A DNA stretch of 64,000 nucleotides from Pseudomonas grandcourensis (GCF_039909015.1 NZ_CP150919.1:2332501-2396500); one strand, 5' to 3'. Shown: positions 9,583-21,535, counted from the stretch's first letter. Numbers and translations are program-made. Notes: generated by a model from the sequence alone, not told the origin.

Positions 9583-9637
9583 TTGACATTCGCTGCCTAG
9601 GCAGTAACATCTCGACATACATTCACTGCCTAGGCAG
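9583..9637 (+). promoter_or_regulatory. Promoter with two identical palindromic operators for the efflux operon
   Basis: TTGACA (9583-9588) and TAACAT (9605-9610) form a sigma-70 promoter with a 16-base spacer. The perfect 12-bp palindrome CTGCCTAGGCAG fills most of the spacer (9593-9604). An identical copy lies at 9626-9637, 33 bases (about three helical turns) downstream, over the expected start of transcription. Both copies are preceded by ATTC plus one base. This is the expected geometry for autorepression by the MarR-type protein encoded immediately downstream. Binding itself is inferred. Confidence 0.75.
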
Positions 9638-9652
9638 CTAATTGGTGTTCAG

Positions 9653-10126
9653 ATGAAACATTTCTCTCCAGAAGATTTCCAGAATTGCCATCTCGGCCTG
9701 TTGCTCGGGCGTGCCGCGCTGCTCAAGGACCGGATCATCGATACCCACATGGAACCCCACGGCATCACTGCCGCGCAGTTCAAGGTGTTGATCATCATTG
9801 CCCAGTTCGGCGTCGATTCGCCGGGCGAGTTGTGCCGTCACCTGTCCCTGGACAGCGGCTCGATGACGCGCATGCTCGATCGTCTGGAGCAGAAGGGTTT
9901 CCTCGCCCGCCAACGCTCCGAGGCGGATCGCCGTCAGGTGCAGTTGGTACTGACCGAAGAAGGTCAGAAGCTGGCCGACCGCCTGCCGCACATCGGTGCC
10001 GAAGCCATGAATGAACTGGCCGGAGCCATCACTCCGGAAGAACTGAAAACCCTGGAGTTGATCCTGAAGAAAATTTTGGTGGCAGCCGGTGACTCGATCA
10101 CCCTGCTGCGGGTAGGTGACAAATGA
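9653..10126 (+). CDS. MarR family transcriptional regulator of the efflux operon
   Basis: The 157-residue product has the MarR winged-helix architecture: helical dimerisation ends and a DNA-binding core around residues 45-110, containing GITAAQFKVLIIIAQFG, LDSGSMTRMLDRLEQKG (recognition helix) and SEADRRQVQLVLTEEG (wing with the conserved DxR). It is the first gene of a four-gene operon. Its stop overlaps the start of the outer-membrane factor gene (ATGA). The two palindromes in its promoter make autorepression likely, with release by an unknown, probably aromatic, ligand. It resembles EmrR/MprA-type local regulators. Confidence 0.9.
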   Translation: MKHFSPEDFQNCHLGLLLGRAALLKDRIIDTHMEPHGITAAQFKVLIIIAQFGVDSPGELCRHLSLDSGSMTRMLDRLEQKGFLARQRSEADRRQVQLVLTEEGQKLADRLPHIGAEAMNELAGAITPEELKTLELILKKILVAAGDSITLLRVGDK

Positions 10127-11592
10127 GCAGTAACCCCTTGCGTACCGGCCTGAGCCTGGTGCTGTTGGCCATGAGCGTCGCCGGTTGCGCCAGTTACAGC
10201 GGCCTGAAAACCGAAGGCGTGAGCCTCGACGCGAAAAACCTCAAGGCCGGGCAATCCCTCAGCGGTGTGACTTTGTCGCCCGCCGCCTGGCCGGAAAGCG
10301 ACTGGTGGAAAAGCCTCGGCGACCCGCAACTCGACGGCCTGATCCGCGAGGCCCTGCGCGACAGCCCGGACATGCAGATCGCCGACGCCCGTGCCCATCA
10401 GGCCAGCGCTGCCGCTTCCGCCGCCGACGCCGAGCGGATGCCGACCCTGGATGCCAGCGCCGGTGTCAGCCGCTCGCGCCTGGCCCGGGACCAGGACCCG
10501 CGCGGGCAGGGCGACGCGTACGCCACCATTCGCAACATCAGCACCGGTTTTAATTACAACTTCGACCTGTGGGGCGGTCAGCGCGATGCCTGGGAAGCGG
10601 CCCTCGGCCAGGCCCGCGCCGCCGAAGTTGACCAGCAGGCTGCGCAACTGACCCTGGCCGCCGATGTCGCCCGGGCCTATAGCGATCTAGGCCAGGCACA
10701 CATCGTCTACGACCTGTCCAATGAAGACCTCAAGCGCACCCGGCAAATGCTCGACCTGAGCCAGCGGCGCCTGACTGCCGGGATCGACAGTCAGTACCAG
10801 TTCCAGCAGACCGAAAGCCTGGAAGCCACCTCCCAGGCCAACCTGATCGACGCCGAAAAGCGCTTGAACAGCGCGAAAATCGCCCTGGCCGTTCTGCTCG
10901 GCAAAGGCCCGGACCGCGGCAATGAAATTGCCCGCCCGAACATTCTTCAGCCGGGTGCGGTAGCGCTACCTTCGGTGCTGCCGGCCGAGTTGCTCGGGCG
11001 TCGCCCGGACCTGGTGGCCGCACGCTGGCGGGTCGAAGCGGCGAGCAAAAGCATCGATGCCGGCAAGACCCGGTTCTATCCCAACCTGAACCTCAGCGCC
11101 GCTGCCGGTGCCGAATCCTTGTTGGGCGATGCGATGTTTGGTTCGGCCAGCCGCTTCTTCAACATCGCACCGACGATCTCGGTGCCGATCTTCGACGGTG
11201 GCCGTTTGCGCGCCGACCTCGATTCCCGCGACGCCGATTACGACCTCGCGGTGGCGCAGTACAACAAAAGCCTGGTCAAGGCGCTGGGGGATGTCAGTGA
11301 CAGCATCAATCAGCTTCGTGATATCGGCCGGCAGATCGCTGCCCAGCAGCACGCCACCGACATCGCCCAGGATTCCTACAACACCGTGGTCCAGCGTTAC
11401 GGTTCCGGCATCGGTAACTACCTGGACGTGCTCAGCATCGAGCAGCAGTTGCTCCAGGCCCAGCGCCAACTGGCCAACCTGAATGCCGAGCAGATTGACC
11501 TGTCGATCCAACTGATGCAGGCGCTGGGCGGCGGTTTCCAGCCTGAGGCCATCGCCTCGGCCAACGCCACGCCAGCCACGCTGACCCACTAA
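10123..11592 (+). CDS. Outer-membrane efflux lipoprotein (NodT/OprM family)
   Basis: The 489-residue product begins with a lipoprotein signal ending in SVAGC (Cys22 as lipidation site). It continues with two outer-membrane efflux (TolC-type) repeats, seen as the paired coiled-coil motifs ADARAHQASAAASAAD and AQYNKSLVKALGDVSD. The family forms trimeric channels for RND, MFS or ABC pumps. Translationally coupled to the marR-type gene and followed by a membrane-fusion gene, it should be the exit duct of this pump. Confidence 0.92.
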   Translation: MSSNPLRTGLSLVLLAMSVAGCASYSGLKTEGVSLDAKNLKAGQSLSGVTLSPAAWPESDWWKSLGDPQLDGLIREALRDSPDMQIADARAHQASAAASAADAERMPTLDASAGVSRSRLARDQDPRGQGDAYATIRNISTGFNYNFDLWGGQRDAWEAALGQARAAEVDQQAAQLTLAADVARAYSDLGQAHIVYDLSNEDLKRTRQMLDLSQRRLTAGIDSQYQFQQTESLEATSQANLIDAEKRLNSAKIALAVLLGKGPDRGNEIARPNILQPGAVALPSVLPAELLGRRPDLVAARWRVEAASKSIDAGKTRFYPNLNLSAAAGAESLLGDAMFGSASRFFNIAPTISVPIFDGGRLRADLDSRDADYDLAVAQYNKSLVKALGDVSDSINQLRDIGRQIAAQQHATDIAQDSYNTVVQRYGSGIGNYLDVLSIEQQLLQAQRQLANLNAEQIDLSIQLMQALGGGFQPEAIASANATPATLTH

Positions 11593-11607
11593 TTCAAGGT
11601 ACTTGTC

Positions 11608-12810
11608 ATGGCCACTGCCGATACAACTCAACCTCCTGAAAACACCCAGGGCAACCCCAACTCGGGCAAGCGCAAGTTCATGCTGCTGGTACTGGCTGCC
11701 GCCGTCGTGCTGAGCGGCGCGGGCGTCTGGGCCTACCACGAGTTCTACGGGCGCTGGAGCGAAAGCACCGACGACGCCTATGTGAACGGCAACGTGGTGG
11801 AAATCACCCCGTTGGTCACCGGTACTGTGGTCAGCATCGGCGCCGATGACGGTGATCTGGTTCATGAAGGCCAGGTGCTGGTGAACTTCGACCCGAACGA
11901 CGCCGAAATCGGCCTGCAAAACGCCCAGGCCAATCTGGCGCGTACCGTGCGCCAGGTGCGTGGCTTATACAGCGATGTGGACGGCATGAAAGCCCAGGTC
12001 AACGCGCAGAAAGCCGAAGTGCAAAAGGCCCAGGACAACTTCAACCGGCGCAAGAACCTCGCGGCCGGCGGGGCGATTTCCCAGGAAGAACTGTCCCACG
12101 CCCGCGACGACCTGACCTCGGCGCAAAACGCCTTGGCCAACGCCGAGCAAAAGCTCAAGACCACCAGCGCGCTGGTCGATGACACCGTGGTTTCATCGCA
12201 CCCGGACGTGATGGCCGCCGCCGCGCAATTGCGTCAGGCGTACTTGAACAACTCGCGCAGCGTGCTGATTGCACCGGTCACCGGTTACGTGGCCAAGCGT
12301 TCTGTACAGCTTGGTCAACGAGTGCAACCTGGCACCGCGCTGATGGCGGTGATTCCGCTGGATCAGCTGTGGATCGACGCCAACTTCAAGGAAACCCAGC
12401 TGCGCGACATGCGCATCGGCCAGCCGGTGCAGATCGAGACTGACCTGTACGGCAACAGCGTGAAATACAGCGGCACCATCGATAGCCTCGGCGCCGGGAC
12501 CGGCAGCGCCTTTGCCCTGCTGCCGGCGCAGAACGCCACCGGCAACTGGATCAAGATCGTGCAGCGCGTGCCGGTGCGAGTCCACGTCAACGCCGAAGAA
12601 CTGGCCAAACATCCGCTGCGGGTCGGCCTGTCGACCATGGTCGATGTGGACCTGCACGATCAGAGCGGACCGGTGCTGGCGCAACAGCCACCGCAGAAGG
12701 CGTCGTTCAGCACCAACGTCTACGACCGTCAGTTGACCGAGGCCGACGCGATGATCACCCAGTTGATCCACGACAACAGCGCCGCGGTCAGCAAGACCGC
12801 GCAACGCTGA
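11608..12810 (+). CDS. HlyD/EmrA family membrane fusion protein
   Basis: The 400-residue product has a short cytoplasmic start, one membrane helix (about residues 23-43) and an EmrA-like periplasmic part: lipoyl half-motif ESTDDAYVNGNVVEITPLVTG, a coiled-coil hairpin (about residues 100-195), then the second lipoyl half VLIAPVTGYVAKRSVQLGQRVQPG and a beta-barrel. It bridges the MFS pump in the inner membrane to the outer-membrane channel. It starts at ATG 11608, 15 bases after the preceding stop, with AAGGTA upstream. A stable hairpin separates it from the pump gene. Confidence 0.92.
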   Translation: MATADTTQPPENTQGNPNSGKRKFMLLVLAAAVVLSGAGVWAYHEFYGRWSESTDDAYVNGNVVEITPLVTGTVVSIGADDGDLVHEGQVLVNFDPNDAEIGLQNAQANLARTVRQVRGLYSDVDGMKAQVNAQKAEVQKAQDNFNRRKNLAAGGAISQEELSHARDDLTSAQNALANAEQKLKTTSALVDDTVVSSHPDVMAAAAQLRQAYLNNSRSVLIAPVTGYVAKRSVQLGQRVQPGTALMAVIPLDQLWIDANFKETQLRDMRIGQPVQIETDLYGNSVKYSGTIDSLGAGTGSAFALLPAQNATGNWIKIVQRVPVRVHVNAEELAKHPLRVGLSTMVDVDLHDQSGPVLAQQPPQKASFSTNVYDRQLTEADAMITQLIHDNSAAVSKTAQR

Positions 12811-12825
12811 TTCGCCAATCCGTCA

Positions 12826-12848
12826 GCTGCGCCGGCAACCGGCGCAGC
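12826..12848 (+). other. Intercistronic hairpin in the efflux operon
   Basis: The 79-base gap between the fusion-protein and pump genes holds a perfect inverted repeat (GCTGCGCCGG-CAA-CCGGCGCAGC). There is no T run after it, so it is not a classical terminator. An mRNA processing or stability element is more likely. Confidence 0.55.
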
Positions 12849-12889
12849 GCCAGACCCGCTCCAAAAAAATCAGCTTCAAAGGATTCGCG

Positions 12890-14422
12890 ATGAGCAATAA
12901 CGCGTCTTTCACACCGCCCAGCCTGCTGCTCAGCACCATCGGCCTGTCGCTGGCGACCTTCATGCAGGTGCTCGACACCACCATCGCCAACGTGGCGCTG
13001 CCGACGATCTCCGGCAACCTGGGCGTGAGCTCGGAGCAGGGCACCTGGGTGATCACCTCGTTCGCCGTGAGCAACGCCATCGCCTTGCCGCTGACCGGTT
13101 GGCTCAGTCGGCGTTTCGGCGAGGTGAAGCTGTTTGTCTGGGCGACGCTGCTGTTCGTGCTGGCTTCGTTCCTGTGCGGGATTGCCACCTCGATGCCGGA
13201 ACTGGTGGGTTTCCGGGTGCTGCAAGGGGTAGTGGCCGGGCCGCTGTACCCGATGACCCAGACCTTGCTGATTGCGGTTTACCCCCCGGCGAAACGGGGG
13301 CTGGCGCTGGCGCTGTTGGCGATGGTCACGGTGGTCGCGCCGATTGCCGGGCCGATCCTCGGCGGCTGGATCACCGACAGCTACAGCTGGCCATGGATTT
13401 TCTTCATCAACGTGCCGATCGGTCTGTTCGCGGCATGGGTGGTGACCCAGCAGATGAAAAAGCGCCCGGTGGTCACCAGCCGCCAGCCGATGGATTACGT
13501 CGGTCTGATCGCGCTGATCATTGGCGTCGGGGCTTTGCAGATCGTGCTCGACAAGGGCAACGATGCCGACTGGTTCGAATCCAGCTTCATCCTGATCGGC
13601 TCAGTGATTTCGGTAGTGGCCCTGGCGTTCTTCGTGATATGGGAAATGACCGACGAACACCCGGTGGTCAACCTGCGACTGTTTGCCCATCGCAACTTCC
13701 GCTACGGCACCATCGTGCTGATCCTGGGCTATGCCGGGTTCTTCGGGATCAACCTGATCCTGCCGCAGTGGCTGCAAACGCGGCTGGGCTACACCGCGAC
13801 CTGGGCCGGTTTTGCCGTGGCCCCGCTGGGGATCCTGCCGGTGCTGCTGGCGCCGTTTGTCGGCAAATACGCACCGAAATTCGACATGCGCCTGCTGGCG
13901 GGCGGGGCGTTCCTGGCCATCGGCCTGAGCTGTTTCATGCGCGCCGGTTTCACCAATGAAGTCGACTTCCAGCACATCGCCATGGTGCAGCTGTTCATGG
14001 GGATCGGCGTGGCGCTGTTCTTCATGCCGACCCTGACCATCCTGCTCTCGGACTTGCCGCCGAGCCAGATTGCCGACGGTTCGGGGCTGGCGACATTCCT
14101 GCGGACCCTGGGCGGCAGCTTCGCGGCGTCGTTGACCACCTGGATCTGGATCCGTCGGGCCGATCAGCATCACGCCTACCTGACCGAAAGCATCACCCCC
14201 TTCGATCCGGCGACCCGCGAAGCGCTGACCAACCTGGGCGGGGCAGGGGCCAAGGCCTATACGCAGCTGGATCAGATGGTGGTCAGCCAGGCGTACATCA
14301 TGTCCACGGTGGACTACTTCACCTTGCTGGGCTGGATGTTCTTTGGGCTGATATTGATTGTGTGGCTGGCCAAGCCGCCGTTTACAGCGAAGGCCGGGCC
14401 TGCGGCTTCCGCGGGGCATTGA
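12890..14422 (+). CDS. DHA2 family MFS multidrug efflux transporter (EmrB/QacA-like)
   Basis: The 510-residue product is a 14-helix drug:H+ antiporter. It has the DHA2 N-terminal motif LDTTIANVALPTISG (motif D1), motif A near GWLSRRFGEVKLF, and motif C in VAPIAGPILGGWITD, which is typical of exporters. Together with the EmrA-like protein and NodT-like channel it should expel hydrophobic compounds directly out of the cell. Substrate range is unknown; uncouplers, phenolics and antibiotics are typical for relatives. ATG 12890 is preceded by AAAGGA. The gene ends before a REP pair and faces lpxH. Confidence 0.92.
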   Translation: MSNNASFTPPSLLLSTIGLSLATFMQVLDTTIANVALPTISGNLGVSSEQGTWVITSFAVSNAIALPLTGWLSRRFGEVKLFVWATLLFVLASFLCGIATSMPELVGFRVLQGVVAGPLYPMTQTLLIAVYPPAKRGLALALLAMVTVVAPIAGPILGGWITDSYSWPWIFFINVPIGLFAAWVVTQQMKKRPVVTSRQPMDYVGLIALIIGVGALQIVLDKGNDADWFESSFILIGSVISVVALAFFVIWEMTDEHPVVNLRLFAHRNFRYGTIVLILGYAGFFGINLILPQWLQTRLGYTATWAGFAVAPLGILPVLLAPFVGKYAPKFDMRLLAGGAFLAIGLSCFMRAGFTNEVDFQHIAMVQLFMGIGVALFFMPTLTILLSDLPPSQIADGSGLATFLRTLGGSFAASLTTWIWIRRADQHHAYLTESITPFDPATREALTNLGGAGAKAYTQLDQMVVSQAYIMSTVDYFTLLGWMFFGLILIVWLAKPPFTAKAGPAASAGH

Positions 14423-14434
14423 GTCAACGCAAGC

Positions 14435-14529
14435 CCCTGTGGGAGCGAGCTTGCTCGCGATGGCGGTGGATCAGTCAACAGAGATGTTGAATGTTAATCC
14501 GCTATCGCGAGCAAGCTCGCTCCCACAGG
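14435..14529. repeat. REP pair (inverted)
   Basis: Two REP copies (CCTGTGGGAGCGAGCTTGCTCGCGA and its reverse complement) lie in the gap between the convergent efflux-pump and lpxH genes, separated by about 40 bases. No separate terminator is visible here. Confidence 0.85.
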
Positions 14530-14545
14530 GTTCTATGTTCGGCTG

Positions 14546-15298
14546 TTAGTTCGCGGGTGCTTCGAGTTGCGGCGGAGGCGTGAAATCAAAGGGCGCCAGC
14601 GCAAACCCTTGCTCATCCACCTGCAACGCCCACCCTTGCCGATCCCAATCCCCCAGCACAATGCGCCTGGCCGCTTGCTCGCCAAGCTGCAACTTGTGAA
14701 TCGCCGGACGGTGGGTGTGCCCGTGGATCAAGGTCTTCACGCCGTATTCCTGCATGATCCGCGGAATCTCCTCGGGCGTGACATCGACAATGTCATTGGC
14801 CTTCATCCGCGTTTGCGCACGGCTTTCACTGCGCAGCTTGCGCGCCAGCTTGTGCCGGGTGCGCAGCGGCAGATGCCGCAGGATGAACAGCGTGATCGGG
14901 TTGCGCAGGTAGCGGCGCAGCTTCATATAGGCTTCGTCGCGGGTGCAGAGGCTGTCGCCGTGCATCAGCAGCACCGGCTCGCCGTTGAACTGCACGACAC
15001 TCGGATCCTTCAGCAGGGTACAGCCGGCTTCTTTGCAGAAGGCCTTGCCGAGCATGAAGTCGCGATTGCCGTGCATCAGAAAAATGGCCGTGCCGCTGTC
15101 GCTGATGTCGCGCAGGGCCTGGCAGATGGAGCGCTGGAAGGGTGTCATGGCGTCGTCGCCAATCCACACCTCGAAGAAGTCGCCCAGGATGTACAACGCA
15201 CTCGCCGAGCGGGCGCGTCCGGCGAGCAAATCCAGAAACGCCCGGGTAATGTCCGGGCGCTCCTCTTCCAGATGCAAGTCTGAAATCAGCAATATCAC
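14546..15298 (-). CDS. lpxH: UDP-2,3-diacylglucosamine diphosphatase (lipid A synthesis)
   Basis: The 250-residue product is a calcineurin-type metallophosphoesterase with all metal-site motifs of LpxH: D7-L-H9, GD at 39-40, GNRD at 77-80, HGD at 113-115 and HGHTH at 192-196. LpxH hydrolyses UDP-2,3-diacyl-glucosamine to lipid X and UMP on the cytoplasmic face of the inner membrane, the fourth step of lipid A synthesis. It starts at a GTG overlapping the ppiB stop (GTGA), so the pair is translationally coupled. The ppiB-lpxH pairing is common in gammaproteobacteria. Confidence 0.95.
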   Translation of the reverse strand: MILLISDLHLEEERPDITRAFLDLLAGRARSASALYILGDFFEVWIGDDAMTPFQRSICQALRDISDSGTAIFLMHGNRDFMLGKAFCKEAGCTLLKDPSVVQFNGEPVLLMHGDSLCTRDEAYMKLRRYLRNPITLFILRHLPLRTRHKLARKLRSESRAQTRMKANDIVDVTPEEIPRIMQEYGVKTLIHGHTHRPAIHKLQLGEQAARRIVLGDWDRQGWALQVDEQGFALAPFDFTPPPQLEAPAN

Positions 15299-15798
15299 TC
15301 AATGATCTCGGCTTTCTCGATGATCACGTCGTCTGCTGGTACGTCCTGGTGGCCGGACTTGGAGGTGGTGGCCACGCCTTTGATCTTGTCGACAACGTCG
15401 GTGCCGGCGGTCACTTTACCGAATACCGCATAGCCCCAGCCCTGCACGTTCTTGCCGCTGTGGTTCAGGAAGCTGTTGTCGGCCACGTTGATGAAGAACT
15501 GCGCGGAAGCCGAATGCGGCTCCATGGTGCGGGCCATGGCAACGGTGTACTTGTCGTTGGAAAGACCGTTGTCAGCTTCGTTCTGGATGCTTGGGCGCTT
15601 GTCTTTCTTTTCTTTCATGCCTGGCTCGAAACCGCCGCCCTGGATCATGAAGTTACCGATGACACGGTGGAAAACGGTGTTTTCGTAGTGACCGGCTTTA
15701 ACGTACTCAACGAAGTTGGCCACGGTGATCGGGGCTTTGTCGGCGTTCAGTTCGAGGACGATGTCGCCATGGTTGGTAGTCAGTTTGACTTGGGTCAT
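15295..15798 (-). CDS. ppiB: Cytoplasmic peptidyl-prolyl cis-trans isomerase B (cyclophilin)
   Basis: The 167-residue product is a compact cyclophilin without a signal peptide. It contains the active-site [13 protein letters not shown] segment (with the catalytic Arg), [13 protein letters not shown] and GYAVFGKV. It catalyses proline isomerisation during folding. I use ATG 15798 ([12 protein letters not shown]), since an in-frame codon nine residues earlier would add non-conserved sequence. The gene is first in a ppiB-lpxH operon and is divergent from glnS. Confidence 0.95.
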   Translation of the reverse strand: MTQVKLTTNHGDIVLELNADKAPITVANFVEYVKAGHYENTVFHRVIGNFMIQGGGFEPGMKEKKDKRPSIQNEADNGLSNDKYTVAMARTMEPHSASAQFFINVADNSFLNHSGKNVQGWGYAVFGKVTAGTDVVDKIKGVATTSKSGHQDVPADDVIIEKAEIIE

Positions 15799-16064
15799 GA
15801 TCGGTACTCTTTTGAGATGAAGCATATCTAAGGAATTCGTGGTGTTGGAACATCGCGTCCCGCCACCGGTTCAGCCTTTTTGGCCAAGGTGCGCAGTTTA
15901 GCGTGCCAGACGCGAATTTCGAGGCTGTTTTTTCATTTACGGCCTATTAAATACGACGGTTTACAGAGTGCGCTCTGTCAGGTACTTGACGGCATCGGCT
16001 ATGATAGCGGCTTTGTTTTGTCCGGCCTTCATTACGGCCACGCACTTGTACGTTCAAGGATCCT

Positions 16065-17762
<1,698 letters not shown>

Positions 17763-17777
17763 TTCAAAGGATTTAAC

Positions 17778-19160
<1,383 letters not shown>

Positions 19161-19181
19161 TTGCTGTAGTGCTTACAAAAC

Positions 19182-19206
19182 AAAACCCGCCTTGTGCGGG
19201 TTTTTG
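19182..19206 (+). terminator. Rho-independent terminator of glnS-cysS
   Basis: AAAACCCGC and GCGGGTTTT form a stem around a five-base loop, followed by a T run, 21 bases after the cysS stop. Confidence 0.9.
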
Positions 19207-19246
19207 TTTATGGGTAACTGAAAGTCTGCTGGTGCCTTGACTGACG

Positions 19247-19342
19247 CCATCGCGAGCAGGCTCGCTCCTACATTGGGTTTCCGCCAGGTTTGAGTTTTGT
19301 GAGCAACATAGATCCCCTGTAGGTGCGAGCCTGCTCGCGATG
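19247..19342. repeat. REP pair (inverted)
   Basis: Two inverted REP copies (CATCGCGAGCAGGCTCGCTCC and a matching copy with one change, GTAGGTGCGAGC) sit between the convergent cysS and the sigma-54 activator gene, about 45 bases apart. Confidence 0.8.
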
Positions 19343-19377
19343 GTCTCAAGCCGAATACTACCGGTGCGATTCGCTCG

Positions 19378-21210
19378 TCATTCAGTCTGCCGCAATCGCT
19401 TGTAAAGGGTATTGCGGCTGACCCCAAGGCGCCGGGCCAGATACGAAATATTCCCCCCCGCCGCCTGCAACTGCCGGTTCAAATCCTCGACATCATTCAG
19501 GTCCACGGCCAACGGCTCCGGCGTATCGACCGGTTCCATCTCCAGATCGACAAAAAAATCATCCGGCAAATGCTCCGGGCGTATCGGTTGTTCCTCGGCC
19601 ATCGCCAGTGCCACCTGCATCACACTGCTGACCTGACGCAAATTCCCCGGCCATGGGTGGCGGTCGAACAACTCCAATACCTCGCGGCTCAGTCCGGCCC
19701 ATTGGCTGGGTTCGCGATGCTGTTCCCACAGGCGTTTGAACAGCGCCTCTTTGTCGCTGCGTTCTCTTAGCGGAGGCAGTTCCAAGGTCAGGCCGCCGAT
19801 GCGGTAGTACAAATCCTCACGAAACCGCCCCAACTGTACCTGCTCGCGCAACGAGCGATTGGTCGCTGAAATGATGCGCAAGTCCACAGGGAACAACTCG
19901 CTGCTGCCTACCGGCTGCACGCAACGCTCCTGCAACACCCGCAACAGGCGCGCCTGGGTGGGAAGCGGCATGTCACCGATTTCATCGAGGAACAGCGTGC
20001 CTTTGTCGGCCTTGCGGATCAGCCCGATGCTGCCTTTCTGGTTGGCGCCGGTGAACGCGCCTTTCTCATAACCGAACAACTCGGACTCCACCAGTTCGGC
20101 GGGAATCGCTGCGCAGTTGACGGCGATGAACGCTTGTTTGCTGCGCGAGCTGGCCTGATGCAGGGCTTTGACGAACACTTCCTTGCCGACCCCGGTTTCA
20201 CCATGGATCAGCAAGGGGATGTCTTTTTCCAGCAAGCGCTCGGCCTGACGCACGGCCTTTTCCACGCGGCTGTCGCCGAAATGCAGGGAGTTGAGGCTGA
20301 TGGCCGCGGGTGCAGCTACAACCGGCTCGGTGAACACTCGGGGTTGAATCGATGCCTGTTTCGGCCGCTTCAACAGGCACTGGAAGCGATTGCGCCCGGA
20401 GGTTTGCAGGGCGAAGGGCAGGCCTTCGGGCTGGTTGAGCAATTCCAGCAGCGAGACCTTGAACAGGCTTTCGACACTGACCCGCGACAGGCTGATGCCC
20501 AGCAGATTGTCGGCCCGGCGATTGGCCGACAGCACTTGGCCGGTTTCATCGAAGATCAGTAACCCCGCCCATTGGCTGTCGAGGTTGTTCAGCCCGGTGT
20601 TGAACGTCAGCTGGAAATGCTGGCCGTGGAACAGGTTGAGGATCAGCCGGTTTTCCACGGTCTGGCTCATCATCTTGACCATGCCCAGGGTGTGGGAGGG
20701 CGGCAGGTAGCTGTCGCTGGACACGTCGAGCACCGCGATGACCTTGCGCTCGGCATCGAAAATCGGCGCGGCGGAACCGGTCATGAAGCGGTTGGCCTTG
20801 AGATAGTGTTCATCGTGCTCGATGTGCACGGCTTGTTCGCAGGCAAGAGCGGTGCCGATGGCGTTGGTGCCGGTGCAGCGCTCCATCCAGCTGGCGCCGG
20901 CGCTGAAACCCCGGGCCAGTTTCGGTTCGATAAAACGCTGGGTGCCCCAGGATGTGAGCACCTGGCCCTGATGGTCGGCGAGCATGATCAGGCAATTGGA
21001 GTTGCTCAGGATGTTCTCGTAGTAGGGCAACACTTCCTGATGGGTGGTTTGCACCAGTGAATGCTGGCTCTCCAGCAGTTGCGCGATGCCCGCGGCCGGC
21101 AATTGGTCGAATGCCGGCGTGCTCTGGTGACTGAGGCCGAACGCGCGGCAACGGGTCCAGGAGTCCTGGATGATGGCGTCGTGGGACAACGGCGATGCGG
21201 GTGCGGCCAT
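19378..21210 (-). CDS. Sigma-54-dependent Fis-family activator (AcoR-like)
   Basis: The 610-residue product is a bacterial enhancer-binding protein. Domains in order: a GAF-type sensor (about residues 70-200, with ASWMERCTGTNAIGTAL as in AcoR), a PAS-like segment (about 205-285), the AAA+ domain with Walker A GETGVGKE (337-344), intact sigma-54-contacting GAFTGA (384-389) and Walker B FLDE (407-410), and a Fis-type helix-turn-helix (about 586-607). There is no receiver domain, so it probably senses a small molecule directly. It is divergent from the ABC importer operon, whose upstream region has a sigma-54 promoter and a repeat array, and is the obvious candidate activator. The inducer is unknown. 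Confidence 0.92.
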   Translation of the reverse strand: MAAPASPLSHDAIIQDSWTRCRAFGLSHQSTPAFDQLPAAGIAQLLESQHSLVQTTHQEVLPYYENILSNSNCLIMLADHQGQVLTSWGTQRFIEPKLARGFSAGASWMERCTGTNAIGTALACEQAVHIEHDEHYLKANRFMTGSAAPIFDAERKVIAVLDVSSDSYLPPSHTLGMVKMMSQTVENRLILNLFHGQHFQLTFNTGLNNLDSQWAGLLIFDETGQVLSANRRADNLLGISLSRVSVESLFKVSLLELLNQPEGLPFALQTSGRNRFQCLLKRPKQASIQPRVFTEPVVAAPAAISLNSLHFGDSRVEKAVRQAERLLEKDIPLLIHGETGVGKEVFVKALHQASSRSKQAFIAVNCAAIPAELVESELFGYEKGAFTGANQKGSIGLIRKADKGTLFLDEIGDMPLPTQARLLRVLQERCVQPVGSSELFPVDLRIISATNRSLREQVQLGRFREDLYYRIGGLTLELPPLRERSDKEALFKRLWEQHREPSQWAGLSREVLELFDRHPWPGNLRQVSSVMQVALAMAEEQPIRPEHLPDDFFVDLEMEPVDTPEPLAVDLNDVEDLNRQLQAAGGNISYLARRLGVSRNTLYKRLRQTE

Positions 21211-21256
21211 GGCAGTCGATCTCTGAACAAGCTTTTATTGTTTTTATGGGTAGTTC

Positions 21257-21349
21257 CCTGTGGGAGCGAGCCTGCTCGCGAATGGGAGTGTCAGTCGACA
21301 TTGATGTTGGCTGAACCACCGCTATCGCGAGCAGGCTCGCTCCCACAGG
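21257..21349. repeat. REP pair (inverted)
   Basis: Two REP copies (CCTGTGGGAGCGAGCCTGCTCGCG and its reverse complement) lie upstream of the activator gene. They are unusual here in occupying a divergent promoter region rather than a 3'-end gap. Confidence 0.85.
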
Positions 21350-21402
21350 TTTTGCGTCTCTGGCCATGCTCGGGGAATGGCAAAAAAGCCTCCGTAGAGT
21401 GT

Positions 21403-21472
21403 TGTTCACTATTGTTCACTGTCAATGGGTGAGCTGTTCAATTGTTCATTTCCGATTGTTCATTTGTGTTCA
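21403..21472. promoter_or_regulatory. Array of six TGTTCA repeats, candidate upstream activating sequence
   Basis: TGTTCA occurs six times in the same orientation at 21403, 21413, 21435, 21443, 21457 and 21467. Two pairs are spaced exactly 10 bases apart and one pair eight. The array ends about 65 bases before the sigma-54 promoter, a typical distance for enhancer-binding protein sites. The assignment to the divergent AcoR-like activator is inferred. Confidence 0.6.
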
Positions 21473-21535
21473 GCAACGAACGCGGTTTTGCAGTCATCTT
21501 CGGGAATTTCAAGTTGAATCAATAGCTTGAATTTT

